The translations under genes and the position numbers were made by a program. 64,000 bases of DNA from NCBI GenBank assembly GCA_965242575.1, contig OZ251461.1, forward strand, positions 1,488,001-1,552,000, in the 5' to 3' direction. This stretch comes from JANQOH01 sp965242575 (GTDB taxonomy: Bacteria > Pseudomonadota > Alphaproteobacteria > UBA7887). The notes below the pieces were generated by a model, which searched no databases, was not told where the DNA came from, and was given only the letters and a program-made list of their open reading frames with translations. This document shows positions 51,246 to 59,287 of this stretch, one piece after another (within the stretch, counting starts at the first letter, position 1; every line of letters starts with the position of its first letter).

Positions 51246-52433
51246 TCAGAACCGCCACAACGCCGCGCCGACCAGCGCGGCGAAGGCGGCGAAGGCCGTG
51301 AACGCCAGGCCCCAGCCGCCGGCGGCGACGAGGGCGCTGAAGGCGGCGGGGCCGGCGACGACGCCCAGAAAGCTGAACCCGACCGCGCCGCCCGTCGCCA
51401 CGCCCACCCGGTCCGCCGGAACCGCGCGCAGTATCTCGGCGAGATAGACACCCGGCCAGCCGGCGACGACGAAGCCCGCCAGCGCCATGAAACCGGCGAT
51501 CTCCGCGAACCGCCAGGACGAATCGAGGCCCGCGGCCGCGAGCAGGACCAGCGCCATGCCGACGGCGACGAGCCGCAGCACAAGGCGGGCGCCGCCCGCG
51601 CGGTCGCTCAGCCAGCCGAGGGCGACGCGGGCGATGGCGCCGGCGGCCTGCATGACGGCGAAGGCCAGACCGGCGCGCGCCAGTCCCAGGCCGCCGGCCT
51701 CGACGAGCCAGGCGGCCGACACGGCGAAGACGGAGGACTGGATCGCCGCGAACGAAAACGCGGCGGCGGTCAGCGGCCGCAGCCGCTCGTGGCCGAGCGC
51801 GAAGGCGACGGCGCGGAGCGGCGTGCGCGCAGACAGCGGGAAGTCCGGCGCGCGGTCGTCGTCGAGCCGCGCCCGCAGCGGCGCGATGCACGCCGCCGCC
51901 GCCAGCAGCGCGCCGGCGGTGCAGGCCAGGGCGCCGCGCCAGCCGAACGCCGCCGCGGCCGCCGGCGCCGCGAGGCCGGCCAGCAGCCCGCCGAGCGGCA
52001 CGGCGCTCTGCTTCAGCGACAGCACGATCCCGCGGCGGTGGGCGGGGGTGACGCGGGCGAGGATGTGGCTCGCCGCCGGAGTGGCGAGGCCGTAGCCCAT
52101 GCCGGTCGCCACCGCGAGCAGGGCCATGCCGATGAGGGGGGCGGGCGCGCTGGCGGCGAGCGCCGCCGCGGCGGCGGCGAGGGCGAGCTGGCTGCACCGG
52201 ATCGCGCCCAGGCGGCGGACCAGCGCGCCGCCCATGAGCGCGCAGACGATGGCGCCGGCGAACACCAGCGACGAATAGAAGCCGACCGCGCTGGCGCGCA
52301 CCCCGTAGGCCGCCGCCGGCATCGGGGCGAGGACGGGGATCGCGCTCACCGCCATCGCGACCATCGCTTGCGTGAGCATGGTCGCGGCGAGGGCGCGCGC
52401 CACGCCCGGCGCGGCCCCGGTTCGCGCCGTCAT
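51246..52433 (-). CDS. MFS transporter
   Basis: A 395-residue inner-membrane transporter with twelve predicted helices, almost all Ala/Leu/Gly. A cytoplasmic loop between helices 2 and 3 (GGALVRRLGAIRCSQLAL) and its counterpart WLSDRAGGARLVLRLVAVG in the second half match the MFS loop motif. TPAHRRGIVLSLKQSAVPLGGLLAG is family-typical for the CynX/NarK-like group. The substrate cannot be assigned. It follows the prepilin peptidase gene on the same strand. Confidence 0.88.
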   Translation of the reverse strand: MTARTGAAPGVARALAATMLTQAMVAMAVSAIPVLAPMPAAAYGVRASAVGFYSSLVFAGAIVCALMGGALVRRLGAIRCSQLALAAAAAALAASAPAPLIGMALLAVATGMGYGLATPAASHILARVTPAHRRGIVLSLKQSAVPLGGLLAGLAAPAAAAAFGWRGALACTAGALLAAAACIAPLRARLDDDRAPDFPLSARTPLRAVAFALGHERLRPLTAAAFSFAAIQSSVFAVSAAWLVEAGGLGLARAGLAFAVMQAAGAIARVALGWLSDRAGGARLVLRLVAVGMALVLLAAAGLDSSWRFAEIAGFMALAGFVVAGWPGVYLAEILRAVPADRVGVATGGAVGFSFLGVVAGPAAFSALVAAGGWGLAFTAFAAFAALVGAALWRF

Positions 52434-52442
52434 CGCGCCGGG

Positions 52443-52907
52443 CTACGGCAGCGCCGGGACGATGGCGGAGCGCGGAACGGCGTAGAGGCCGCCGGCGGCG
52501 ATGGCGGCGGCGTAGGGAACCGCGCGCGCGCGGCGCGCCGCCGCGCACAACAGGGCGACCGCGCCGCCGGCGAGGGCGGCGGCGAGCAGGAAGCCGGCGA
52601 GGCCGCTCCAGCCGGCCCACAGCCCGGCGGCGGCGAGGAGTTTGGCGTCGCCGGCGCCCAGCGCGCCCGCCGCGAACAGGCCGAAGCCGGCGGCGAGGCA
52701 CGCCGCGCCGGCCGCCAGCCCGGCCGCGGCGGCGGCGAGGGGCGCGCCGGCGGCGAGGGCGGCGGCGGCCCAGGCGGCGGCGAGCGCGAGCGCGCAGGAG
52801 TCGGGAATCCGCCGACGCGCCACGTCGAAAGCGGCGGCGCAGGCGAGCGCGCCGAACGCCGCCGCCTGCGCCAGGACGCCCAGCGCGTCGGCCGCCGATG
52901 GAAGCAT
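52443..52907 (-). CDS. Prepilin peptidase, CpaA/TadV-like (A24 family)
   Basis: A roughly 155-residue membrane aspartyl protease. The two catalytic Asp motifs are AAFDVARRRIPDSCAL near residue 30 and GAGDAKLLAAAGLWAG near residue 87. This is the short form without the N-methylation domain, as in Tad/Flp pilus peptidases. Four or five hydrophobic helices are visible. Upstream in-frame ATGs at 52916 and 52919 are possible starts. No pilin or tad genes are seen nearby, so it is an orphan here. It precedes the MFS gene. Confidence 0.82.
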   Translation of the reverse strand: MLPSAADALGVLAQAAAFGALACAAAFDVARRRIPDSCALALAAAWAAAALAAGAPLAAAAAGLAAGAACLAAGFGLFAAGALGAGDAKLLAAAGLWAGWSGLAGFLLAAALAGGAVALLCAAARRARAVPYAAAIAAGGLYAVPRSAIVPALP

Positions 52908-52915
52908 GGCGCCCA

Positions 52916-53521
52916 TCATGGCGGGCGCGCAGCGCGGCGTCGACCGGGCGGCGGCGCGGCCTCCCGTCCGGCGAGGCCGAAAAACACCTCGCCGTCGCTC
53001 CACAGGCGGATGGGCAGGCCGTCGACCGCCGCCTCGGTCCCGGCGAGGCCGGCAAGTCGGGGGGTCAGCGGCGCCGCGTAGAGCGTATGCGCCGCCCCCG
53101 TCTCGCGGTGGCGGAGTTTCAGCTGCGCCGCGAGCGCGCCCTGGATCGAGCAATAGCGCCCGCCGACCGGAACGAACACGTCGCCGAGGCCGGGCGGCGG
53201 ACGAACGACGAAATCAAGGCGGTCCAGCGCCGCGACGACGGCGGCGAAATCCTCCGCCGCCACCTCGACGTCGAGCTGCTTGCGGTGGTTCATCGCGATC
53301 TCGGCGAGCACCCGCTCGGCCGCGTCGCGGTCCCGCATCCAGACGTGGAAAAGGCCGAAGCAGAGCAGCATGCCGGCGGCGACGGCGGCCATGCGCAGGC
53401 GCCAGACCTTCGGGTCGGCGGCGCGGCGCGGCCGCGCGCGCGCCAAGATGGCTTCGACGCGGCGCGGCGGCAGCGATTGGGCCGCGTAATGCCGCCGGAT
53501 CAATTCGTCGAGGCCGGGCAT
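52916..53521 (-). CDS. Putative anti-sigma factor, single-pass membrane protein
   Basis: A 201-residue protein encoded just after, and overlapping by 22 bases, an ECF sigma factor gene. The N-terminal about 45 residues are cytoplasmic (DELIRRHYAAQSLPPRRVEA). One membrane helix follows (RMAAVAAGMLLCFGLFHVWM). The rest would be periplasmic (VGGRYCSIQGALAAQLKLRH). Topology and gene order are those of an anti-sigma factor, but it lacks the zinc-binding HxxxCxxC motif. The signal it senses is unknown. Confidence 0.75.
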   Translation of the reverse strand: MPGLDELIRRHYAAQSLPPRRVEAILARARPRRAADPKVWRLRMAAVAAGMLLCFGLFHVWMRDRDAAERVLAEIAMNHRKQLDVEVAAEDFAAVVAALDRLDFVVRPPPGLGDVFVPVGGRYCSIQGALAAQLKLRHRETGAAHTLYAAPLTPRLAGLAGTEAAVDGLPIRLWSDGEVFFGLAGREAAPPPGRRRAARPP

Positions 53522-54000
53522 CGGTCCATGTCCTCGTCGTCCGCCGGGCCGCTGGCGAGGGCGCGGCGCAGTTTCTTTTTGGCGCGGTGCGCCAGACTCA
53601 ACACCGTGCCGCGCGGGCGCCCGGTGAGTTCGGCGGCCTCGCGCGCCGTCCAGCCCTCGACGACGAGAAGGAACAGCGCCTCGCGCTCTTCGGCGCGCAG
53701 CGCGGCCAGCGGCGCCTCGAGGTCGCGCGCGGCGAGGACGCCGGCCCCGGCGTCCGCGCCCTCGTCGACCGCCTCGGAGGCGGCCTCCAGGGGCGCGAAC
53801 TCCACCAGGCGCCCGCGGCGGTAGCGGTCGATGAACAGGTTGCGGATCGCGGCGAAGAAGAGGGACTTGCCCGCCCCGGCCGCCCGGCCGGCTTCGTGCA
53901 GGCGGCGCCAGGCGTCCTGCACGAGGTCCTCGGCGTCGGCCGGGGCGGCGCGCAGCGACAGGGCGTAGCGGTAGCCCGCCTGGAGCAAGTCCCTCTCCAT
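53500..54000 (-). CDS. ECF-type RNA polymerase sigma factor
   Basis: A 166-residue extracytoplasmic-function sigma factor. Region 2 has the core-binding segment ADAEDLVQDAWRRLHEAGR and the -10 recognition part LFFAAIRNLFIDRYRRGRL. Region 4 has PLAALRAEEREALFLLVVEG and the helix-turn-helix WTAREAAELTGRPRGTVLSL. Its 3' end overlaps the anti-sigma gene. The secreted-protein gene upstream (54022-54417) has lost its natural 5' end to an insertion sequence, so the original promoter of this group may have been displaced. Confidence 0.9.
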   Translation of the reverse strand: MERDLLQAGYRYALSLRAAPADAEDLVQDAWRRLHEAGRAAGAGKSLFFAAIRNLFIDRYRRGRLVEFAPLEAASEAVDEGADAGAGVLAARDLEAPLAALRAEEREALFLLVVEGWTAREAAELTGRPRGTVLSLAHRAKKKLRRALASGPADDEDMDRCPASTN

Positions 54001-54021
54001 TTCGGCGCGCGGCGCCGGGCG

Positions 54022-54417
54022 CTAGTTCTCGACGTGGTAGCGCCGCTTCTCGTCGCCCTTCCTGTGCACGATGGACTGAAGCACGCGGAGCCCGTCTCCG
54101 GTGTCCGCGACCAGCATGTCGAGGTCGTAGTAGGTCCCGTCGGCGGCGTTGAAATCGGCGCAGGCGACGTAGAAATCGCCCTTGCGGACGATCCCCTCGT
54201 GCAAGCTGTCGAATTCGAGGCGCAGCAGTTCGCCGTCGACCGCGTCGTAGAGGATGTAGTCGCCGTCGACGGTGTGCGCCGCGACGTGTTCGAGCATGGC
54301 GCGCTGGATGTCGCTTCTGAGCTCCCCCTGGATCGTGGGGTCGTCGGCCGCGAGCGCCGGGCCCGCCGCGAGGACGGCAAGGACCGCTAGGCTCAGGACC
54401 CATAAAATATATTGCAT
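54022..54417 (-). CDS. Secreted hypothetical protein with IS-derived 5' end
   Basis: A 131-residue protein with no recognised family. The N-terminus is a signal peptide, MQYILWVLSLAVLAVLAAGP, with cleavage after ALA. The mature part (LRSDIQRAMLEHVAAHTVDG and YILYDAVDGELLRLEFDSLH) looks like a small beta-rich domain. The first nine codons (54417-54391) lie in the terminal inverted repeat of an IS5-family element; only from codon 10 on is the sequence non-IS. The original start was therefore replaced, and a functional hybrid signal peptide resulted, at least on paper. It lies just upstream of the sigma factor gene. Confidence 0.7.
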   Translation of the reverse strand: MQYILWVLSLAVLAVLAAGPALAADDPTIQGELRSDIQRAMLEHVAAHTVDGDYILYDAVDGELLRLEFDSLHEGIVRKGDFYVACADFNAADGTYYDLDMLVADTGDGLRVLQSIVHRKGDEKRRYHVEN

Positions 54418-55235
54418 TGTGTGGCGATCCGTGGTTGGTAGGCGCCACATGTAGGGGAGGCTGGCATGTCCGACCGCAACTTCTGGCTGTCCGAGGCCCA
54501 GTTCGCGCGGCTCCGTCCGCTGTTGCCCAACAAGGTGCGCGGCGTGCCGCGTGTCGATGATCGCCGTGTCATCTCGGGCATCGTCCACGTCCTTCGCAAC
54601 GGCCTTATGTGGCGCGACGCGCCATCCGCATACGGCCCGCACAAGACCCTCTACAACCGCTTCGTGCGCTGGAGCGCGGCGGGCGTCTTCAATCGTATTT
54701 TCGAGGCTCTGGCCGCCGAGAGCCGGGAGACGGGGACGGTGATGATCGACGCAACCCACCTGAAGGCGCACCGGACCGCAGCCAGTCTGCTAAAAAAGGG
54801 GCTCTTTCGCGCTGTATCGGACGCACCCGAGGCGGCCTCAACTCCAAATTGCACGCGGTCTGCGACGGCGCCGGCAAGCCGCTGGTCATGCTGCTGACCG
54901 AGGGACAGGTCAGCGACTATCGCGGCGCGGCGACGGTGCTCGACGCACTGCCGGACGCGGATGTCCTGATCGCCGACCGGGGTTACGACAGCGACCGCTT
55001 CCGCGAAGCTTTGACCGCGCGGGGTATCGCGCCCTGCATTCCGGGCCGCGCAAACCGCAAGACGCCGGTCGTTTACGACAAGGCGCTCTACAAACGGCGC
55101 AACCTCGTCGAACGCATGTTCGGCAGACTCAAGGATTGGCGCCGCATCGCCACACGCTACGACCGATGCGCCCATACCTTCTTCAGCGCCATCTGCATCG
55201 CCGCAACCTTAATTTTCTGGTTATGAGTCCTGAGC
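54391..55235 (+). mobile_element. IS5-family (IS427-like group) insertion sequence, apparently complete
   Basis: An 845-bp element. The terminal inverted repeats are gctcaggacccata at the left and its near-perfect complement tatgagtcctgagc at the right (13 of 14). A ctag tetranucleotide flanks both ends (54387-54390 and 55236-55239), fitting the target preference of this group. The single transposase gene is split by a programmed frameshift. Both flanking genes are 5'-truncated at the element's ends. Confidence 0.9.
54466..55226 (+). CDS. IS5-family transposase, made by -1 frameshifting
   Basis: Two overlapping frames encode one DDE transposase. The first part (54466 to about 54797) has LSEAQFARLRPLLPNKVRG, DDRRVISGIVHVLRNGLMWR and the first Asp in VMIDATHLKAHRTA. 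At 54792-54798 the classical slippery heptamer A AAA AAG occurs. A -1 shift there joins the second frame, GRTRGGLNSKLHAVCDGAGK, with the second Asp in VLIADRGYDSDRF and the Glu in YKRRNLVERMFGRLKDWRR. Without the shift the first frame ends at 54897. The product of about 253 residues should be active if the shift occurs. Confidence 0.92.
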
Positions 55236-55238
55236 CTA

Positions 55239-55883
55239 GTGGATAAGGGCGGCCACACGATTCTTGAAGTTGACGCGCGTTGGGCGGCGAACGCCATGCC
55301 GACACTTGTCGCGGAGGTGGACGCCGTAATCACCTCGCCGCCCTACGCTACCGCGCTTCCCTACATAGATACCGACCGGTTGAGTCTCATATATCTCGGA
55401 TTGCTGGCGCGCGGAGATCACCGGGCGCGCGATATGCTGATGATCGGCAACCGCGAGATTACGAATCGGATGCGGTTAAATTACTGGGAATTCTACAAAG
55501 AAAATAAGTCCGTGCTTCCTGAGAAGACATGCGCCATGATCGATCTTATAGATTCGCTCAACAAGGCGAGCTCGGTAGGGTTTCGGCGTCGGAACATGTC
55601 GGCACTTTTGTCGAAGTATTTCTTTGATATGCGAAAGGTCATGACGCAGGTGGCGATCTTCTTGAAGCCCGGAGGATCGATGTTTCTCGTCGTCGGGAAC
55701 AACCGGACGGAGGCTGGAGGTCAGCCGATCGAAATCAGGACGGCGGAGCATCTTATGGAAATTGCCGAGAGTCTCGGTTTTCGGGCGGTGGACGATATGG
55801 CGATGGATATGCTGAGCTCTCGTGATATCTTCAGGAAAAATGCCGTTCCCTCGGAGCGGATCATACAGGTGGAGAAGATCTAA
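55239..55883 (+). pseudogene. 5'-truncated DNA methyltransferase (N4/N6 type)
   Basis: The remaining 214 codons encode the C-terminal part of a site-specific DNA methyltransferase. The catalytic motif IV is intact in DAVITSPPYATALPYIDTDR, followed by LSLIYLGLLARGDHRARDM and the FLKPGGSMFLVVGNNRTEAG strand pair. The N-terminal half, which should carry the SAM-binding FxGxG-type motif, is missing: the reading frame begins directly at the ctag flank of the IS5-family element. G+C is well below average. The 3' end overlaps by four bases the convergent gene for a restriction-enzyme-like protein. It is almost certainly inactive. Confidence 0.85.
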
Positions 55884-56503
55884 TAGTACCCAAATTTCTT
55901 CTCGGAGTTGCGGACGGAATTGATGCATATGGCAAGATATACCGGGTGTTGACTCGTCCCTTGCGGAATCACCTCCGCATAGTATTCGTAACCGGCCCCC
56001 GGAATCGCCTTCTCCATGCGAAGAATATCTCCGATATTTCCCGCGCTTCGTAATGTCTCACTCCGCAATCGGAAATCGTGTTTGTCAGGCCAGGTCATCA
56101 TGTTTATGTGAACGATCTCTCCGCCTAGTCGCATAGGGATGCCGCGCCGGTCGTATTTTCCGGGTTTCCGGGGATCGAGTACGAACCTCTCGGGCCAGCC
56201 CCAGAAACTCGGGTTGGCGTCGCGAGCGGCGAGGGGTATGAAGATTTCGGGTGATCGGCGCGATGTTCCGGACGTTGTTTGGCCGACACCGACATCGGTG
56301 CGTTGAAGCGTCATCGCGAATCCGACGCCGCCGGAGGCTGCGGACGATACGGCAGCGGATGTCGACACCGAAAGCGCGCCGTCGCGCCCGGGTAGGGCAG
56401 GCGCTCGGGGCGGTTGCGTGGCTGAAAATAGAGGATCGGTAAGCGCTGGGCGATCTTCTTCACGGCCGCTATCCGCTTTCTGAACTCCGGGAGAGATAAG
56501 CAC
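55880..56503 (-). pseudogene. Probable restriction-endonuclease C-terminal fragment
   Basis: Up to 207 codons are open. The last about 120 look like a genuine domain: EIFIPLAARDANPSFWGWPE, RRGIPMRLGGEIVHINMMTW, DKHDFRLRSETLRSAGNIGD and YYAEVIPQGTSQHPVYLAIC. This resembles the DNA-binding C-terminal domain seen in PLD-type and related restriction enzymes, and it sits convergent with a truncated methyltransferase gene. Upstream, the frame turns Ser/Ala/Pro-rich, while another frame from about 56510 reads SPEFRKRIAAVKKIAQRLPI, so an indel probably broke the gene. No good start codon is visible. The endonuclease assignment is tentative. Confidence 0.5.
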
Positions 56504-56533
56504 CTCCGGCGGGACAAGGCCCGTCGCCGTTAA

Positions 56534-56719
56534 GAGGCCGTTTTAGAATATACTATTGAAATTATTCGATTTCTGATCGGTATGGCTGCATGCTTCACAC
56601 ACATGCCAATGGACTCCCGCAATCTTGGGAGTTACGATCCGTTTGCCGACGCGGATACCGTGCAGACAGGATGCGGGGACAATACACTGAAAGTAATCGA
56701 TTCATTCTGAAACGGCCTC
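56534..56719. mobile_element. Possible 186-bp miniature inverted-repeat element
   Basis: The segment is bounded by a 16-bp inverted repeat, gaggccgttttagaat at the left and the complement of gaggccgtttcagaat at the right (one mismatch). It is AT-rich and has no open reading frame of note. Its right end cuts into the IS1380-family transposase remnant, whose apparent stop codon lies inside it. I do not see an obvious target duplication, so it could also be an end fragment of a larger element. Confidence 0.5.
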
Positions 56720-57345
56720 GTAGAGGCTCCGGGCGTCGTGCGCGCTGGCGGCGAGCGAGGCGATGACGAAGCGCGGGTTGGCCTTGCCGTGGGGCCATTC
56801 CGCCTTGCCGACGACGCGGCGCTCGCGGCTCCGACTGTCGCGCGTGGACCGCACGAAGTCCGCGAAGCGCCGCGCCGGCGCGGCGCTTCGCGCGCTGTCC
56901 GCTTGGCCTCCGCCAACACATCCGCAATCGCCGACCCGTCATGGACGATCTTGCCGTCCCCGGACGGAGACGAACCGCCCAACTCCAACCGGCTCGGCGT
57001 CGACTTCCCCGCAACCGGGGCGCAGTTCCGGCGCTTCGCGCGCAACTTCCCCGCCAACACCGCCATCACCGGACCGCCGCGCAACACGTCGTGGTTGATC
57101 GAATCCTCGTAGCCCAGCGCAATCCCCAACACACGCCGACCCACAAGCGTCCGAACCGAGTGCTCCACGAACCGGCCATCGCGATGATCCGCGAAGCAAG
57201 CCGCAAGCCCAACCGCCGCGTCCGCCTGTCCGAGCAGCAGAGCGCCGGCGTCCGAAGTCATCGACCCGCCGTCGAAATCCGCCACAACCGCCCGCCCCGA
57301 AACCGCTTGAAAGTCACCAGGCGCCGCGCTACACTCCATTCGCAT
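56702..57345 (-). pseudogene. IS1380-family transposase remnant
   Basis: The N-terminal part is clear: RAVVADFDGGSMTSDAGALL, ADHRDGRFVEHSVRTLVGRR, VLGIALGYEDSINHDVLRGG and AGKLRAKRRNCAPVAGKST. A large internal piece is then missing. After a frame change near 56880 the text continues with RFADFVRSTRDSRSRERRVV and GKAEWPHGKANPRFVIASLA, which is the later IS1380 region. It stops at the possible mini-element. The catalytic centre is lost, so the gene is dead. The 57346-57438 segment upstream contains the terminal region of the element (tatatcacaggcaggacccc). Confidence 0.85.
56861..56892. repeat. Perfect 32-bp palindrome at the IS1380 deletion junction
   Basis: The left arm cgcgaagcgccgcgcc is followed without spacer by its exact reverse complement. 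The centre lies between 56876 and 56877. It sits where the IS1380 transposase reading changes frame and an internal segment is missing. It could form a cruciform or a long hairpin. Confidence 0.8.
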
Positions 57346-57440
57346 CGGGGAACCCCCTGCCCTGATATAAGTCCTTGTCCAAGAACACTATATCACAGGC
57401 AGGACCCCGGTGCACTCAAAACTATGAGAAATTCGAGCTA

Positions 57441-58618
57441 GTGTCCTGCGTCTGAAGTTAGTATCATAACGGGCAGTGATCGCCGATTCGGGGAGGGTAA
57501 GCGATGGGGCGTTGTGTCGGTCGGCCCGTGGCGGCCGTGGTGTTGAGCGCCGCAGAGCGGTCGTTCCTTGAGCGTCAGGTTCGCCGTCGCCGGGTGGCGC
57601 GGGGGATGTCGGATCGCTGCCGCATCGTCCTGCGCTGCGCCGATGGCTTGACGAGCAAGGCGGTGGCGGCGGAACTCGGCGTGCACGAACACACCGTCGG
57701 CAAGTGGCGTCGTCGTTTTCTGCAGGATCGTGTCGAGGGCCTGTCGGACGCGCCGCGTTCGGGGCGCCCGCGGAGCATAGAAGATGCGCGGGTGGCCGAG
57801 GTCGTCAAGCGGACGCTCGAGACGTCGCCCCCCGACGCGACGCATTGGTCGATCCGCTCGATGGCCCGGGAGGCGGGGCTTTCGCACACGACGGTGCGGC
57901 GGATCTGGAAGGCGTTCGGGCTGCAACCGCACCGGTCGGAGGCGTTCAAGCTTTCCAGCGATCCGCTGTTCGTGGATAAGGTGCGGGACATCGTGGGGCT
58001 CTATCTGTCGCCGCCGGACCGCGCGCTGGTGCTCTGCGTCGATGAGAAGAGCCAGGGACAAGCCCTTGACCGCGAGCAGCCGGTCTTGCCGACGATGCCG
58101 GGCATGCCCGAACGGCGGACGCACAACTATGTCCGGCACGGGACGACGTCGCTGTTCGCCGCGCTCGACGCCGCAACGGGCTTCGTCATCGGCAAGTGCT
58201 ATAGACGCCACCGGGCGCGGGAGTTCCTCGATTTCCTCAAGGAGATCGACGCTCGTGTTCCCGAAGACCTGGACGTTCATATCGTCATGGACAACTACAC
58301 GACCCACAAGACCGCTTCGGTCAAGGCATGGCTGGCGCGACGGCCACGCTATCACGCTCACTTCACGCCGACCTCGGCCTCGTGGATCAATCAGGTGGAG
58401 CGCTGGTTCGCCGAACTGACGCGCAAGCAGCTTCAACGGGGCGTGCACACCTCCACGAAACAGCTCGAGGCGGATATCCGCGCCTTCATCGACCGGCACA
58501 ACCAGAATCCCAAGCCCTTCAAATGGACCAAAACCGCCGACGATATCCTCGCACCCGTCAAACGCTTCTGTCACCGCGTCGACCGCACATTATGCAGCGA
58601 ACTTTAGACTCAGGACAC
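57441..58618 (+). mobile_element. IS630-family insertion sequence, complete
   Basis: The 1,178-bp element is bounded by imperfect inverted repeats starting gtgtcctg at both ends. It is flanked by TA dinucleotides at 57439-57440 and 58619-58620, the target duplication of IS630 elements. It carries one intact transposase gene and lies at the edge of the IS1380 remnant, so it is a later insertion. Confidence 0.93.
57504..58607 (+). CDS. IS630-family transposase
   Basis: An intact 367-residue DDE transposase. The N-terminal helix-turn-helix region has LTSKAVAAELGVHEHTVGKW and WSIRSMAREAGLSHTTVRRI. The catalytic residues are in ALVLCVDEKSQGQALDRE, LDVHIVMDNYTTHKT and TPTSASWINQVERWFAEL (Asp, Asp, Glu). 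The frame is uninterrupted from ATG to stop, so this element is probably still mobile. It is the only undamaged transposase in the region apart from the IS5-family one. Confidence 0.95.
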   Translation: MGRCVGRPVAAVVLSAAERSFLERQVRRRRVARGMSDRCRIVLRCADGLTSKAVAAELGVHEHTVGKWRRRFLQDRVEGLSDAPRSGRPRSIEDARVAEVVKRTLETSPPDATHWSIRSMAREAGLSHTTVRRIWKAFGLQPHRSEAFKLSSDPLFVDKVRDIVGLYLSPPDRALVLCVDEKSQGQALDREQPVLPTMPGMPERRTHNYVRHGTTSLFAALDAATGFVIGKCYRRHRAREFLDFLKEIDARVPEDLDVHIVMDNYTTHKTASVKAWLARRPRYHAHFTPTSASWINQVERWFAELTRKQLQRGVHTSTKQLEADIRAFIDRHNQNPKPFKWTKTADDILAPVKRFCHRVDRTLCSEL

Positions 58619-59130
58619 TAGCCCATCGCCGGAGGAATCGGCGCGGCGCCAAGCGCGGCCCTGCAATCGCCATGATCCAGGCCCCGATAAACCCCCGACC
58701 CGTGACGGCGGCGCCGGGCGTGGCGCCGCCATCCGCGAGGCGCGCCATGACCGCCGCGCGGCCGCTCAAGGCCGCCCGCGCCGGCGACGAAGCCGAAATT
58801 GAGGCGCCGATCGCCCGCGGCGTGAAAGGCGCCCGAAAGCAGCTTATGGAAGCCGCATGCCGGTCGACGGGCGCGGTCTGGCCGAGACGCCGATCATCGT
58901 CGGACACAGGCGCCCGGACGATGGCGGCCGCCGCGCGCGTCGAACCGGCGGCGCGGCGGATCGGATCGCCGGCTTCGTCGGCTACGACGAACGCCGGGCG
59001 AGTCGCATCCATACGCGGGTCGAGGGCTGGATCGACCGCCGTCGATCCGGGCCGTCGGCGACCGCAGCGCGCGGCGACCCGCTGTTCGCGCTGTATGCGC
59101 CCGAGATCGCCGTCGCCGGCAGCGAGCGGC
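58619..59130. other. Non-coding or decayed stretch after the IS630 element
   Basis: About 510 bp without a recognisable gene. Open frames are Ala/Arg-rich and resemble no family. It probably contains decayed sequence that once belonged to genes interrupted by the insertion elements, including the N-terminal part of the HigB-like toxin whose C-terminus follows. Confidence 0.5.
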
Positions 59131-59256
59131 GAATACAAGGCGCTGAGCGGCGACCGGGCCGGGCAATATGGAGGATGGGCGAATGCGCAATGGCGAATTG
59201 GCTTCCGGCGGGAAAACGACAGAGCGTACGATGTCGAGATCGTGGACTACCGCTGA
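59131..59256 (+). pseudogene. HigB-like toxin, C-terminal remnant
   Basis: The last 41 codons read YKALSGDRAGQYGGWANAQW and then RIGFRRENDRAYDVEIVDYR. This is the conserved end of HigB (RelE-superfamily) mRNA-cleaving toxins. The upstream two-thirds of the gene is not recognisable in any frame. A HigA-like antitoxin gene follows after 31 bases, the normal HigBA order. The toxin should be inactive. Confidence 0.8.
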
Positions 59257-59287
59257 AGAACCCGGAGCGGCGGGCGCGGCGAACGGC

